DNA from: Schistosoma haematobium
Lineage: Eukaryota; Platyhelminthes; Trematoda; Strigeidida; Schistosomatidae
DNA length: 64,000 nucleotides
Reading direction: 5' to 3'
NCBI RefSeq assembly: GCF_000699445.3
Contig: NC_067198.1
Coordinates: 28,995,536-29,059,535, forward strand
Part shown: positions 11,377 through 40,914 of the stretch, piece after piece
How positions within the stretch are numbered: the stretch's first letter is position 1
Layout of the letters: each line of letters opens with the position of its first letter
Position numbers and translations under genes: made by a program
Notes under the pieces: model-generated
Seen by the model: only the letters and a program-made list of their open reading frames with translations
Told to the model about the DNA's origin: nothing
Databases searched by the model: none

Positions 11377-12400
11377 TTATCCAGGGTTTCCATGGAGATT
11401 CATTCCTTATGATTATGCTTGCGGTCCAGAACCTCCTGACATATTGATGTTAATGCTCCTTTGATCTCTTTCCAGTTGTCCTCCACCGTAGTTTCTCCTT
11501 TCAGTACATCATGTAAGTCTTGGAATCTGTTGTTGAGATTTATCTTGAATTCGTTGAGTTTGTTAGTATCTCATAGAAAGTCTGTATTAAATCTTTGTAC
11601 TGCTGTTTCCCCAGCTGTTCAGTGTTCCTTTAGCTTCAATTTCATCTTGGCCACAACCTGGTGATGTGAAGCTATGTTAACTCCCCTCCTGATTCTCACT
11701 TCTTCCCTTGTCCTGAATTTTTTATTGATACAAATATGTATCTTGTTCTCCTTGATGTGATCCGGTGAGACTCATGTAGCTTTGTGTATGCGTTTATGTG
11801 GGAATATTGTGCCGCCCATAACCAAGTTGTTGAATGCACATAGGTTTGCAAATCTCACCATTCTCGTTCCTTTCTCCCAGTCGGTCCATGTTGTCTCTTG
11901 GTATCTTCATATCCCATGTTGTCCATTCCGATTCTAGCGTTTAGATCTCTAATCAGGATGGTGAGATTTTTTTTCTTGGGCACTTCGCTATGATGAATTG
12001 CAGCCTGACAGTAAACTGATCTTTATCGTCGTTATTAATATTATTGGTTGGTGCATAACATTGAATAACGTTCATTGTGATCCCCTCCTTCTTTGTTGTG
12101 AATGATGCTTTAATGATTCTGGATCCATGAGATTCCCATCCTACAAGTGCCTTTCGTGCTTGCTTGGAAAACATCAGAGCATTTTTATCTTCATGACTGG
12201 AGTGCGGCAGCATATAGCCTTTGCTGTCCAGCTCGGGTCCAATAGGTTTCTCTGATTCCGAGTACCGCCAAGATGTATCTCCTCATTTCCGTAGTTATTT
12301 GACTGGTCATTCCTGTCTCCCACATTTCTGGACGTTCCATGTACCTATAAAAATTGTTGTTCTGGTTGTTAGAAGGGGCATCAGCCTCGTGATTTCCGGA
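11377..12400 (-). pseudogene. RTE endonuclease domain (broken)
   Basis: Apurinic-type endonuclease domain of the RTE copy. GTWNV, QCYAPTN and MVRFANLCAFNNLV are readable, matching the better copy at 62.1-62.9 kb. The part at 11,953-12,213 is an open frame of 86 residues. The segment with GDFNAK is recognisable but frameshifted. No intact product is possible. Confidence 0.7.
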
Positions 12401-12445
12401 TAATCTCGGCTCTCGCCATGAGGCGTCATAATTCTTCCCTTAACT

Positions 12446-12741
12446 CCCAGGTCAGAGTTTAAATGGTTTAATATGGTTGGTGTTTTTTAGCAAGATTTTT
12501 TTCCACGTGATGGGTTGCCGATCCTATACCTAACCCTCCTCCTTCTACAGGCTACATAAGTAATCATGAAGGATTTGCATAACATTTGAGTAAATAGTTG
12601 TCTAAATCAAGATATTTCTCTTCAGGCTACTTGATAAATAAAACTGTCTGCTCTCAATATAATTGAATTTCTCTTAATGACTTACCAGTTTAGTAAATAA
12701 TCCCTTCTTTCAGTTATATCTTTTCTTTCAAAATTCTGTAG
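12446..12741. other. flank upstream of first recognised PrimPol exon
   Basis: AT-rich stretch ending in a pyrimidine-rich tract and TGTAG that acts as the acceptor of the exon at 12,742. No start codon in the needed frame was found here. Confidence 0.4.
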
Positions 12742-30052
<17,311 letters not shown>

Positions 30053-30454
30053 TACAGTTTGTTCAAAGACAACACATGATTTTTTTATATTTAATATGAA
30101 CCATGCATTTTACTTATTAAAACGTGCGATAACAAACCATTTTCAGGGCGTTTATTAAACAACTAACTCGGTCATGATGGATATCTCTTCGTCTTGATTT
30201 GATGAATTCAACACTTCTGGCTTTCAAGTATTTATAAAGTTGGAAATGTAGTTGGCTTTTCTAAATAGCACCTTAACCAACAGTTTATATCCCATATGTT
30301 ACTTTCTATGTTTTCCAAAAAATTAATTATACATTTTAAACAGGTTTAGTTTATTTTTGTGAATTAATAATAAAACACTTATTTATATAACTTTGTTTTT
30401 ATTACTGAAAGTCGAACTTATTTCGTATACGGTATAAATGTCTACAACTATCTA
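30053..30454. other. PrimPol 3' flank
   Basis: AT-rich sequence after the PrimPol stop, with a candidate polyadenylation signal AATAAA at 30,369-30,374. Nothing else is seen. Confidence 0.45.
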
Positions 30455-32640
30455 AAAAAGCTGATGAAGACTACACTACGTACACACCGGAAGAGTAAAT
30501 TTACAAGCGGAGCAATTTAAATTAAATGTATTAACCAGTGATCAATTTGAATGCTTATTATTCATTTCTGATCTGAACTCTCCCATCGACGCTGATTTTC
30601 ACATGGGTTTGTTATCCCATATGGGACATGATAATGAAATAACACTACAAAATGTTACTGCTCAATGCCAACGATTAATAAATATAAAACAGGATCCAGC
30701 TATGCTGGAAACCAAAAGTGGGGTGCCATCTAATCATTCTGTTCATGTTGTTAAGATAGCTCGAAGACAAAATAGTACCAAGTTATGAATATCACTCGAA
30801 AATTCTTAAACTTTCAACTGACTGCTGGTGTTGTGGCACATGGCACTTTTTAAAATTTTTCCGGTTTAGAAATCATACATGCACTGTATGCAATAAAGTC
30901 TGCCGAATCAGAGGAAGTTTGAGATCAAAGCCAACGAAGCGTCCTCACCACAATATATATGCTACATTGGCTCTAAGCATGGCAGATAAACGACGGCATG
31001 TGGAATTAATCGTGTTCACATTCGATTGCAATTGGATACAGCATCAGATATCACACCAATCTCTAAACGGACATGGAATTTAATTGGCTGTCCACAAGTA
31101 TTGACAGCTGAGCACACAGCTCGGAATTCATCTGGAGACATATTAATGATTATTGGAACAACAAAATACTCTGTTGAATTCAGAGATAACTACTTCACAG
31201 GAAATTGTCATTTAACGAACAGACATCATTTGGGCCTTATTGGTATAAATTGAATAAACAAACTAAATCTATGAGATATACCATTGAGCGAAATATGTAC
31301 GATGTAAAGCTCAAATAGTCCTAGAGATTTACCCATCGTTCATGTAACTAAGACAGCCACAACAATATAATTCCTTTTGCAGATAAATAAAAACTTGCTC
31401 CAGAATAAGTTGGGATGCTGGACAATTCGAAGGCAAAATTATACTTACGACAGGATGTAGAACTTGTTTTTCGTCCAAAACGTCAAGTCCCATATGTAGC
31501 TATTGACAAAGAATTAAACCGACTAGAAAAGCTCGCTGTCATACAACCTATTAATTATTTGGCATGGGCAGCACCATTTGTATTTCAGATAGCGAACTGA
31601 GTTATTCGCCCTTATGTAGATTTTTCAACAGGATTAAATGATTATTTACAATATCATTTATATCCACCATCTTTTCCAGAGGACTTATTTGTTAAACTAA
31701 ACTGTGGTTATTTTGTTAAACTTGGTTTATCTGAAGCCTACTTACAAGTGGAAGTTGACAAGTATTCAAAGGAGTTACTAACGATTAATAACCACCGTGA
31801 ACTCCATCAGTTTAACCGATTACAGTTTGGCGTAAAGCCAGCTCCAGATAATGGATACTATTATGTCAAACCTCGAAGGTGTAGGAGTTTACTTGAATGA
31901 TATTATAGTTATTTGTTTTTCTGCTCAGAAACTAATGGGTCGGTTAGACTTTGTGCTCACTAAAATATCACAAGCTGGTTTTCAGTTAAAACTAGAAAAG
32001 TGAATTCCTGCTCGAGTCTGTTAAACACCTTGGATTGTACTTAATAAAGATGGACGCCGGCCAGATCCAGATAATATGAATGCCATCAAAAACATGCCTA
32101 GACTGACTGATGTTGAAACCCTTCGTTCACTTTTGGAGATGATGAGATATATAGCATGTTCGTACCCTATATGTATATATTGCGACACCCATCAAATCAA
32201 CATGGTACTGGACAAGGGAATGCCGGAATTCTCTCGATGAAATAAAAAAATTTCTATTCTAAACTGTTGCTGACCCATTACAATCCAGAATTTAAAATAA
32301 TTGTGGCCGCAGACGCTTCCAACTGTAGAGTTAGAGCTGCTATCAGTCATCGTTTTCCTGATGGTAAAGAAAAGCCAATTGCTTATGTATTCCGAACTCT
32401 TTACCCAACTGAGCGAATATAGTCAGATTAAGAAAGAAGGACTAGCTTTAGTTTTTGCAGTAAAGAAATCTCATAAAATGATTTTTGTTCATCGATTTAC
32501 CCTTCTAGCGGACCGCAAGCAGCTTTTATCTATATCTGGATCGAAGTATGGTTTTCTTGCATATAGGGCAAATCGATACCGGTCGAACGTCATTGGTTTA
32601 GCACAGCACTAAAATTAAATGTCATATTTCGACTGGCAAA
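30455..32640 (+). mobile_element. decayed Ty3/Gypsy retrotransposon (gag-PR-RT-RNase H)
   Basis: Domains appear in order: gag tail (ITLQNVTAQCQRLINIK near 30,640), a zinc-knuckle-like CWCCGTWHFLKFF region near 30,825, retropepsin LDTASDITPIS near 31,030, RT (RPYVDFSTGLNDYL, KLGLSEAYLQVEVD, NRLQFGVKPAP) and RNase H (FKIIVAADASN near 32,290). The RT shows LGLSEAY where LDLSEAY is usual, and VYLNDIIV where YLDD is usual, so both catalytic sites have lost an aspartate. Several stops break the frame. No LTRs or integrase are visible. Confidence 0.8.
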
Positions 32641-32949
32641 TAAATCACGTGATAACTAGCCATGCTTAAAGTCCCAATGAGATGTGTGCTGCAGCTTTTC
32701 TAAAACCCCAAAATGAGTCAAGATCGATGAGGAAAGTTTCATTATAACCAGTAGAAGACTTATTTGTTTTCGTTTGATTGTGTGAAAGCTAGATTGGTAG
32801 ATCTATTACTGAACAGAGACTAATGATTGCAGAAGGCTGTCGTAAAACAAAATTTAAACGATAAATGGTAGTTATTATTATTACACACATTAATGAGAAT
32901 AGGTTTACCATGCTGTTACCCAAGTAGTTTACTAGTGAAACGTATGGAA

Positions 32950-33385
32950 GCCCCTCGGCTGCAAACGATTTCGAGCCATGTCACTCAAAATCTGTAATCA
33001 ATGGTTATGGTAATCGTGCGGACACCGACCGGGTAGTTAACGGTTGTTGACATGTCTCAGTCTAACTGTCAATGACTTCATAGGTTGATGCCATGTTTTC
33101 GTTTGCTCGCACCTAGCTCTGTTCCAATCTACCGCCACACCAGCCAACATCTCACGTCGAAATATGTGCTTGTTTGGTATAAATAACGCATGTCTTAACC
33201 ATCTCAGTTGATTAAGATTTACTACCGCATCGATCGGTCTGCCATTCTAACCTAATACCTAATTACCAACCTGGGGATTGCTTACTCAACGACTCCAATG
33301 TACACGACCAATGCTTCAAAGACACGTTTGATGGGATATTAGTAACATACGAATGTCCGTTTTTAATAGTCAACTACCTGTCTTT
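32950..33385 (-). mobile_element. old SR3-like 3' coding fragment
   Basis: Colinear with 27,690-28,090 but heavily mutated. For example CGAGCCATGTCACTCAAAAT and ACTTCATAGG..TGCCATGTTTT match the C-terminal frame of the younger copies. It is an older insertion than those at 10.1 kb and 27.4 kb. Confidence 0.7.
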
Positions 33386-33389
33386 GACT

Positions 33390-34490
33390 GAAATTTCAGT
33401 TTATCTTAATGGCAATATTGGGATAACTTACTCTTAAACCCCTGAAATTCATTCATGTTAGCTTACTTTATCCCTTGCTTCAGATCAGCTACATCCTTCA
33501 AAGTCCTATTCTCCAATCAGAAACCAGTCTATTTCATGTCAGTAATATAATAACAGAAGTTTCAGACAACCATGAGCACCAGCATAACCCATGAACAATC
33601 CCTGAGTACTTCGACCCACTGCACACACTCAAAGCTTTAAAACTGCTGTGTAAATAAAGATATGGTTTTATAACTAAGGAAGCTCATTGCGTTTAACCAA
33701 TAAAATATCCAGGAGCCCGTAGTATGGTGAACAGTAATTATTCACTGCAAGCCACTAATCTGTAATATAGGTAGATTTTGTCCAAATACTGCTAACTGCG
33801 ACTCTAGATATTCAAGATTTCATACATGACAGATGAATGAAGTAAATCCGTCCCTAAAATGGTACACAATGTTCAAACGTTATTCAGTTTTTTGTTCGAA
33901 AATATAAATATGGGAACGATAGAACTGAAAATCCGATCTTAAATTGCCCAACTAAAGAATTTAGGACATTTTATTATCCGACAGTGATCCAGCCCATGGT
34001 AACAAATTCATTAGTAGAAGTAATCAGAAGAAATCGAGTCAGCTCACATGTTTTCGCCGTCAGAACACATGTAACCTTTATATGTCAAGTATAACCCCAG
34101 CTGCCTCGGAAACGTTTGAAGTGATAACTCGTTAGTGTACAACTTAAGACAAATATGAAAGGGTTCAAAAATTCATGTTATCATGGGCAAAAAAGTCTAA
34201 ATTTCAAATAATAACGGAAGTTCCCTCTCTCGAATGTTAAACAGATGAGTCGCAGTAACATGATGCATCTTTTCCCAGAAAATCGAATTTTTTTAGAATG
34301 GATACAGAAAGGATTCCTTGACGAATGCGAATCACAGAGAACCCGGTACTTCTAGTATCATACGGTGAAAAATCTACATTTTAAAAAATCTGGTTAGAAA
34401 AATACAGTTTTCAATAAACAATCGAATTTTAAGCGATTACATAATGGTTGTACATAGTGACATATTGAAAACGATCGTTATTTTATCATG
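33390..34490. other. unassigned stretch before U1-C 3' end
   Basis: No supported coding region. The 3' UTR of the U1-C gene must lie at its upper end; no clear AATAAA was seen on the - strand. Confidence 0.4.
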
Positions 34491-34968
34491 TCACTGTGGT
34501 GGTACGGTGTATGTCGGAGGGACTGCAACTCCTGGCTGAGGCCATGGAATCTGTGGTCTGGGTGGAATCATCATGCCCTGTGGAGGAACTAGTGGGTGGG
34601 GTGGTCTGAAGCCAGTTGGAACACCAATCATAGGAGGATAACGAGGGGGATAACCAAGCCCAGGAGGTGGTATTCCCGCTGCAGCACCAAATAGTGGTGG
34701 AGGCATTTTACCCTGCTTGTATGCTTCAGCTTGAAAAGTCTATGTTAAGGAAATTGAGGAATGCATTACTTACATGTGTGATCTACTAATCTTTGGACCT
34801 GTTCTTCCAGCCATTTTTGATAATATTCCTTTACATTATCCTTGTGATTTCTACCACCACAATGCGTTTTTCTCACGGATGGAGAATCATGAGTCAGGTA
34901 GGTATCACAGTAGTCACAATAGTACCTAAACCCTAGGAAATTACTGTTAGGCAGACTTACTTTGGCAT
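34491..34968 (-). CDS. SNRPC: U1 small nuclear ribonucleoprotein C
   Basis: U1-C stabilises pairing between the U1 snRNA and the 5' splice site. Coding exons: 34968-34961 (ATGCCAAA), 34925-34774 and 34729-34491, giving 132 residues. The N-terminal zinc finger reads [20 protein letters not shown] and then [10 protein letters not shown], with C6, C9, H24 and H30 exactly as in human U1-C. The [17 protein letters not shown] helix follows, then a Pro/Gly/Met-rich tail ([20 protein letters not shown]). Intron 1 is 35 nt (GTAAGT..TTTAG) and intron 2 about 44 nt. The exon 3 acceptor is CAAG at 34,730 or CTGAAG at 34,724; both keep the frame. An AG 7 nt before the ATG could accept a spliced leader. 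A CR1 element ends 68 nt upstream of the ATG. Confidence 0.93.
34926..34960 (-). other. 35-nt intron in U1-C
   Basis: GTAAGT to TTTAG between codons 3 and 4 (AA|G). Such very small introns are known near the 5' ends of schistosome genes. Confidence 0.85.
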
Positions 34969-35036
34969 AGTTGACCTTGCAAGTATCGATAATGTTCAAA
35001 ATATGCGCAACAGACGTTAAAATCTGACTGCATGGT

Positions 35037-37375
35037 TCAGTCTTCAGTAATAAAGATAGTAGGTTAGTGAACCAGTGTTAATCCTGACAAATTGCCTTCC
35101 ATTTAAGGTCTAGCTTCTCTTTGATAACATGCATTGATTTGGCTGATACCACTTGATCGAGTAAGGCGTTCCGGTCACTGGTTACTCGATGAGATATGCG
35201 GGACCCCACTTTAAGTTTATTAGATCGTGGTTTGGGAACCCTTCTGCTATGTCCCCGGAGATTATTAAGGCTGAAGGGAGCAAAAAGATAGGACATAATG
35301 ACACCTAGATATTAATTAAAGTTACGAAATGCCAGTATAATGTCACCTCGTATCCTACGATGCAACAAAGGGAAAAGATTTAGCCGTTTTAAGCGCTCGT
35401 CGTAAGGGAATTTAAAACGATCGTTGACTACTTCCGCTCCCACATGCTGAACACGCTCAAGTGAGTTAGTATCCTTTATCAGATATGAGCTTGCTGCTGG
35501 AATATACAATTGCAAACATTTCCTCATCAAAGCGATTCAATACTCGGGAAAGTGACCTTAACGCACGAAAACCTTTGACAGCAGCTGAGTTGCAGTGCGC
35601 AGTTGTTTTCAAGTCATGACTTATTATTACTCTTAAGTCTTCATGTTACTGAACGCGTAGAAGAGATGTACCATCAATCGTATAGTTATAACTATAACCA
35701 TGTCCGATGTGCATGAGCACACTCCTCCTTAGAATTAATTTCCAAGCCTCAAACTCCAGCCCATCTAAATAATTCATCTAAGTCAGCTTGGAGATTCGAA
35801 TGATCAGCCTCACTTCTTATTGTTCTCCAGAGTTTGAAATTCGCAAACAATAATGTCGGTGACTTAATCAAAAGCGGTAATTCATTAACGTAGAGAAGGA
35901 AAATTACAGTGTCTAAGATAGTGCCTTGGAGTCCAACACTTTTGACCGGCTTCCATTCAGATAGCATTCTATTGACTCTCACTGTCTGCCTGAGGCCATA
36001 TAAGAAGTTTCCTATCCATTCCTGTACAGCGCCTGTTATTCCGAAGCTGAAGAGCTTTTGCACAAGACCTAAGTGTGAAACCTTTTCAAATGCTTCGCTC
36101 CTGTAAAATCCTCTCTCGTAATAAGTTAGTCAAGCATGAACGCTTGTTACGAAGCCCATGCTGCTCGGGAGTTAAGAGATTGTGTGAATCTGTGTGACTT
36201 AGTAACTTAACCTGGATTATCTTTTCAAGTAATTTGACGACTATGCTAGCTGTAAGGCCGGTAGTTAGATACGATCTGCCTCTGACCATCCTTAAATATA
36301 GGACTAACTATAGCATCTTCACAATCTCTAGGGAGTTTGACGAGTGAAAAGAACATGTTGAAGAGTGTCGCAAGCGGTTTTGAAATAATGTCCGCAAGAG
36401 ATGAACAGCAGTTGTGAATGTAACCCATCAGGGCCCAGAGTCTTACATGGTTTGAGGTTAGTTGTTAGTGGAAGAACAGTTTCCTCAGACACATGTTCAG
36501 CTCCTATGGCTAGTACCCCGGTGTGATTGTGACAAGCATTTTCAACAATACGTGCAGGGTAGACTTCCATAAAATAGTTTGAAAAAGTCTCGGCTTTTGC
36601 CCGATCTGATCCAGCTAGTAAATCTGAATTTTCGTATAACAGTAAGATTTGTTCGCCGTTTAACGAAAACAATCGTTTCGGACAAGTACAGCTATCATAT
36701 GCTAACATGATAGCGTACGTGTAGATCACGAGATAAACGATGATGTTGAGGACCTGAATACGGCATTAGACTTATTCCGTTCGTCTTCGATCGATCCACC
36801 GGGATCGACCGGCCAGTCAGTCGGAATAATACAGTCTCTGATTGCCGGAATATTAGGTTGCCGGATGTTGGGACGGGGTGGGGCAGCTACGGGTTGTATA
36901 AAACGTGCCCTTAACCTAAGGTACAGCACACCGTGATCACTGTTCTTTAGTGGGGGAAGGTGCTGAATGTCGATGACATCCTCACAGTGGTGTGTGAGGA
37001 CTGGTTGTATACGAAAGTGATCCCTAACGTATAGCATTATGCCTCTTTCTTGCAACTTGAGGTCCTGTCTTGGAAGCTAATGCTTCCAAGATCTCAAAAC
37101 CTCAGTACCCTTAATCGTAAGGTTCGTTTCGCAACTTAGACTTCCATTTCTTGATTCCGTAAGAGCGTTCTTCCACTTGATTCAATCCTCAAGCGGCCAA
37201 TCCGGTCGGATACAAATATTTGAATCACGAGTTTTGTGTGCATTAATCATTAGTACGTCGCTTTCTTCAGACTTCTCGAGTACCGACTTTAAGATTTTTC
37301 TTGATTGGATCTAGCCTCCAACCCACTTACCGAGTTTTATTACTTTGTGATATGTACCACAGGAGCACCTCCCAT
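35037..37375 (-). mobile_element. CR1 retrotransposon with three internal deletions
   Basis: Same family as the full copy at 42.5-46.9 kb. On the - strand it runs from the end of ORF1 (RPDWPLED-like, near 37,190) through endonuclease and RT pieces to the 3' frame with SYLFAPFSLNNLRGHS and the terminus CTGAAGACTGA at 35,037. Compared with the full copy, three segments are missing: around 44.0-44.24 kb, 44.3-44.64 kb (DHFRIQ joined to LTHHCED) and 44.9-45.1 kb of that copy. Stops are frequent. The 5' boundary is approximate. Confidence 0.82.
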
Positions 37376-39600
37376 GACTTGGACTGTTAAGATAATGAAG
37401 TATTGGATATTGACCAAAGTAACAAAGAGATTTGAACTGCATAGATTGATTATAAATCTAACACTAAGCTCAAAAATATATATTACAATTAAAATATCTT
37501 CCGATCATTTCGTTACGTTTTGAATATCCTTGAAATTCCGAAAAAATCAATTCCACAGCTGTGAGAAGGTCTCAAGTTTTTGTCACTCAGTCTTATGGAA
37601 AGAATCAGTTTCAGAAGCAAATAAAAGACAATATCCAATAGGAAGCCAGATTTTTCATTTCCGGAATCCAAGCCACTTGAAATATTTATGACGGCTGAAA
37701 TGAGTATCAAGAACTGTTTGCGAAAGTTTCTTGTGTATTGGTTCATCTTATATTCACTGTAGATTGTGCAAACTACTGTTTAGTTTCCTTTATCTCCCGT
37801 TCACGGGATAGAATTTTATGGTTGGTGAAATGTCATTTAATGTTTCTCATGTGATAAATTACGTCTGTGGGAACCGTGCCTATTTTGGTTAACAAATCAT
37901 ATACATATGTCAACTTTTTTTCATTAAGTCGATGCGCCTAATTGCTGATAACTCCACTCTTACTGATATTGAATCATCGAAGATGGATGTGGATAGCGAT
38001 TTCGAAGTTTGTGCACAGAAAGTCCAAATATACAAAACTTTGTTTCAAACACTCGTATCTTTCACAACCTTCATGATTTACATTAACCATTCAGTTTCCG
38101 TCGTAAAACTGGCGCGGATAGCAGTTGATCAATTCCTATGGGCAATGGAGTTTCAAAATCTTCTATGTAAGATTTGAAATCCCATTATTCTGCTTCAAAT
38201 CCAGCTGTTGAAGACTAGTATCCGAGTGATATGTGTGAAGGAAAATGAATTGATTACAGTCTCAATACCCAAATATGTACTGTTACGACCGAACTGCCAG
38301 TATTCAATTTGAACGCAGGACTGACAAACCAAAATGTATTCGAATAGACCAAAATACGTTCTTCTGTATTGAGACGCTCGCATTAAATTATATAAAAACA
38401 CAAAATTTATGCTCAATTTAAACGGTTCTAATTTAGGAAATAGAACAAATTATATCAGAAATACAAAATATTTCAAACGGTTCAGTCTGTGCTATACAGC
38501 TAGAAGTTTCTCTAACGCAAAGTAGCACGCTAAATAATAAAAGAAACAGTTAATACCAAAGGGTTTGATACCTGAGAATCAATAAAAATATTCCCAACAA
38601 AATGGGATCAAACATCTATATGCAGGGTTGCAACAATCCTCCCAAGCAGACAGTCCAAAAGTTGACAGTCACGCACTGAATAACGCCGTGACCTTGAGCT
38701 TAGTCAAACACGACCTAACTGTCAATAGTCCGGCAAAATGCAATGGAAAATTAGGTAACAAGAGATAAGTCACAATCGCATAATAAAAGGTCAAACGAGG
38801 AAGACTGAAGAAAAAAGGCGTGGTTAAACGAGATCTGAACAGAGGTTATGATACACGACAGGGGGAAGAAACAAATAAATGACTGTACTGTCCAACAAAA
38901 AGGTTGCGGAGGGATTTTCATCGTTCTCTTTCCGTTACATGTACCTTTTTTTTAAAAAGCGCCTTTCTGTTGATATAACCGATGTCCTCTGGTTACCAAG
39001 ACGTTTGAAATATGTGTTTGATATCAAAATGGTCGAAACGTGTGAGCTCCTTATTTAATCGGGTGTTTTGCATCCCAACTCACAGAACTTGGAGTTGATA
39101 GTGGTATTGATTTTCATCTGATGACAAACAACAGTACATTATTCTTCCTAAGTTAACCTGAATTTAATGCCCGGCTCAAGAATTTTTAAGAACTAATAGA
39201 CAATCAAAGAGTTTTGTAAATCACTTTGCGTTGTCGTACATGAATGTCGCGTTGGTGAGTTGCATATGAAATTGACAGCGAAAAGTGGTGTAGTTAAATT
39301 CTACTGATTGTCTAGACGTGAATGACTGACCAGATAAGAGTTTTTCAGCAATCAGCAATTTTTAATCGATTATACAATACAAAGATTATTAAGCGGTATT
39401 ATTGATCATAAATGTCAAAAAAGCAATAACAATAATGAGCAGTATAAGCTCGTCATCTGGTCATTCTTACTGACATTTCACCAACTTCTAATCGCATAAC
39501 GAGCAGCATTGATTAGTGGCACAATCAGAGTGAATGTTGCTTAAGGACCTCAGTGTGTCTAGCTGACCATTAACTGTCATCGGTATATCATTATTTTCAA
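37376..39600. other. unassigned stretch
   Basis: No recognised gene. An ATG frame at 37,932-38,177 follows a pyrimidine tract and AAG and starts MRLIADNSTLTDIESSKMDV; its beginning has exon-like codon use but no homologue is recognised and no clear donor follows. Confidence 0.3.
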
Positions 39601-39631
39601 TAGATATGGATATGTTTATGTCACTATAGCT

Positions 39632-40914
39632 TTGGACTTGGAGATCGGGGCCGGTGTATTCACACCCGTCTTAGCTTCCGAGGATGTCGTGTCATATCTG
39701 AACCCCACGTCCTTCGAGCCCGCTCTCGTTCTCGCCTATCCGTCACCACTCGCCCAACAAGGGCATCTTCCAGCCCGCGCCGACAGGCGGATTCGGAATC
39801 GGGTGAAAATTGGTGTTGGTTTCACAGGTCCTTCGGGTCTAGCGCCCGCCGTTGTCGAGCCCCGTGCTCATACAATGCGGGAAACTTCAAAGCCGGCGAG
39901 TAAGAGCGGCCGTACTCGCCGGCCCTTCTCCCCAGGTTAGCCGTTTACTTCATGTGCACGATTACCGCACAAACGCTAGGTTCCTAGTAGACACTGTTGC
40001 CCAAGTCTCCGTTGTACCACGAGGTAGCAGTAAGTTACAAACTACAGTGCTTCGACTACGCGCCGCGGATGGCTGTCATTCCTACCTACGGTACACGACA
40101 ACCCGCGGTCAACCTGGGAAACCGACGACTGTATCTATGGACGTTCATCGTTGCTGATGTTCCCACGGCCATACTAGGCATCGATTTCCTACAGCACTAT
40201 GAATTGGTACGAAACCTTACCGCTCGTCCTCTTAGACATCAGAATGAGCTTGAAGGCAGATATCCAATGTTCCGTCACTGAACTTGTATGCGGCACGACA
40301 TTGCGTCTGCCTGGGGAATTCTTCACACCACGAGGCAGACATGATGTCGGTAAATCAGACCACGTCCAACGACTGTCCTCATTTATGCGAACGCCGCCTC
40401 CGGTGTCAGCTCCAATACAACATCGACAGGTCGCCCTCCCTCGAGAGTTACCTGTTCACAAGTTTTCTTACGAGTAGATTCGGTACGCAAACTTTTGCAA
40501 CAAACTTACCAAAGCCCTTTTCACGTGATCTCTCGCCACGAGAAGACCTTCAAGGTTGATCGACATGGCCGCGTCGAGATCGTCAGCATTGATCGTCTCA
40601 AACCAGCACACGTCGATGACAGTGCCCTATATGTTAACCTGAGACTCATTGATAGACCCATCAAGCCTACTGGCGGGATACTTAAATCTTCTTCAGGTCC
40701 CACGCTAGATACATCTGAGGCCTCATTCTCACGTCCCGGTCAACAGCACGCGTCACCTGCACCATCTACGGACGAGACGACAGTCTCACGCACAGATCAG
40801 CAGACCACGCCGCCCTCGACTTTGGATGAGATTGTAGGTTCATGCGATACGAACGAGACTACCGTCTCACGTTCTGGTCGCCGAGTACGGTTGCCCGTAC
40901 GCTTCCGCGACTAG
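39632..40914 (+). mobile_element. Ty3/Gypsy deletion derivative, protease fused to integrase tail
   Basis: Frames read in order: the gag end with a zinc-finger-like FGSSARRCRAPCSYN (near 39,825), retropepsin FLVDTVAQVSVVP (near 39,980; DTG is DTV), AILGIDFLQHYEL ending at about 40,205, and then directly NWYETLPLVLLDIR, ELVCGTTLRLPGEFF and YQSPFHVISRHEKTFKV with VSIDRLKPAH, the C-terminal part of Gypsy integrase. The RT, RNase H and integrase core are absent. The last open frame (40,495-40,914) ends cleanly after RSGRRVRLPVRFRD, the usual pol terminus. Confidence 0.8.
40495..40914 (+). pseudogene. Gypsy integrase C-terminal domain
   Basis: 139 residues containing the GPY/F-like block SPFHVISRHEKTFKVDRHGR and VSIDRLKPAH, followed by a Ser/Thr-rich tail with repeats of ETTVSR. 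It is the end of pol in this family. Upstream frames are shifted, so it has no intact start of its own. Confidence 0.7.

Larger units (their letters stand above)
8944..12445 (-). mobile_element. RTE/SR2-like retrotransposon with two nested insertions
   Basis: On the - strand the order is: start of the endonuclease (GTWNV near 12,345), YAPTN and the rest of the endonuclease to about 11,400, a linker (11,376-10,878), the reverse transcriptase N-terminal part (10,107-9,450), then the C-terminal tail (9,440-8,960) and a (CTTA)n tract at 8,946-8,966 on the + strand. It is interrupted by a 361-bp inverted-repeat element (11,008-11,368) and by a 763-bp SR3-like insert (10,108-10,870). Near 9,443 the frame jumps from the segment before the catalytic palm to LSTNIKV, so the core with the FADD box is deleted. 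Many stops are present, so the copy cannot be autonomous. Confidence 0.85.
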
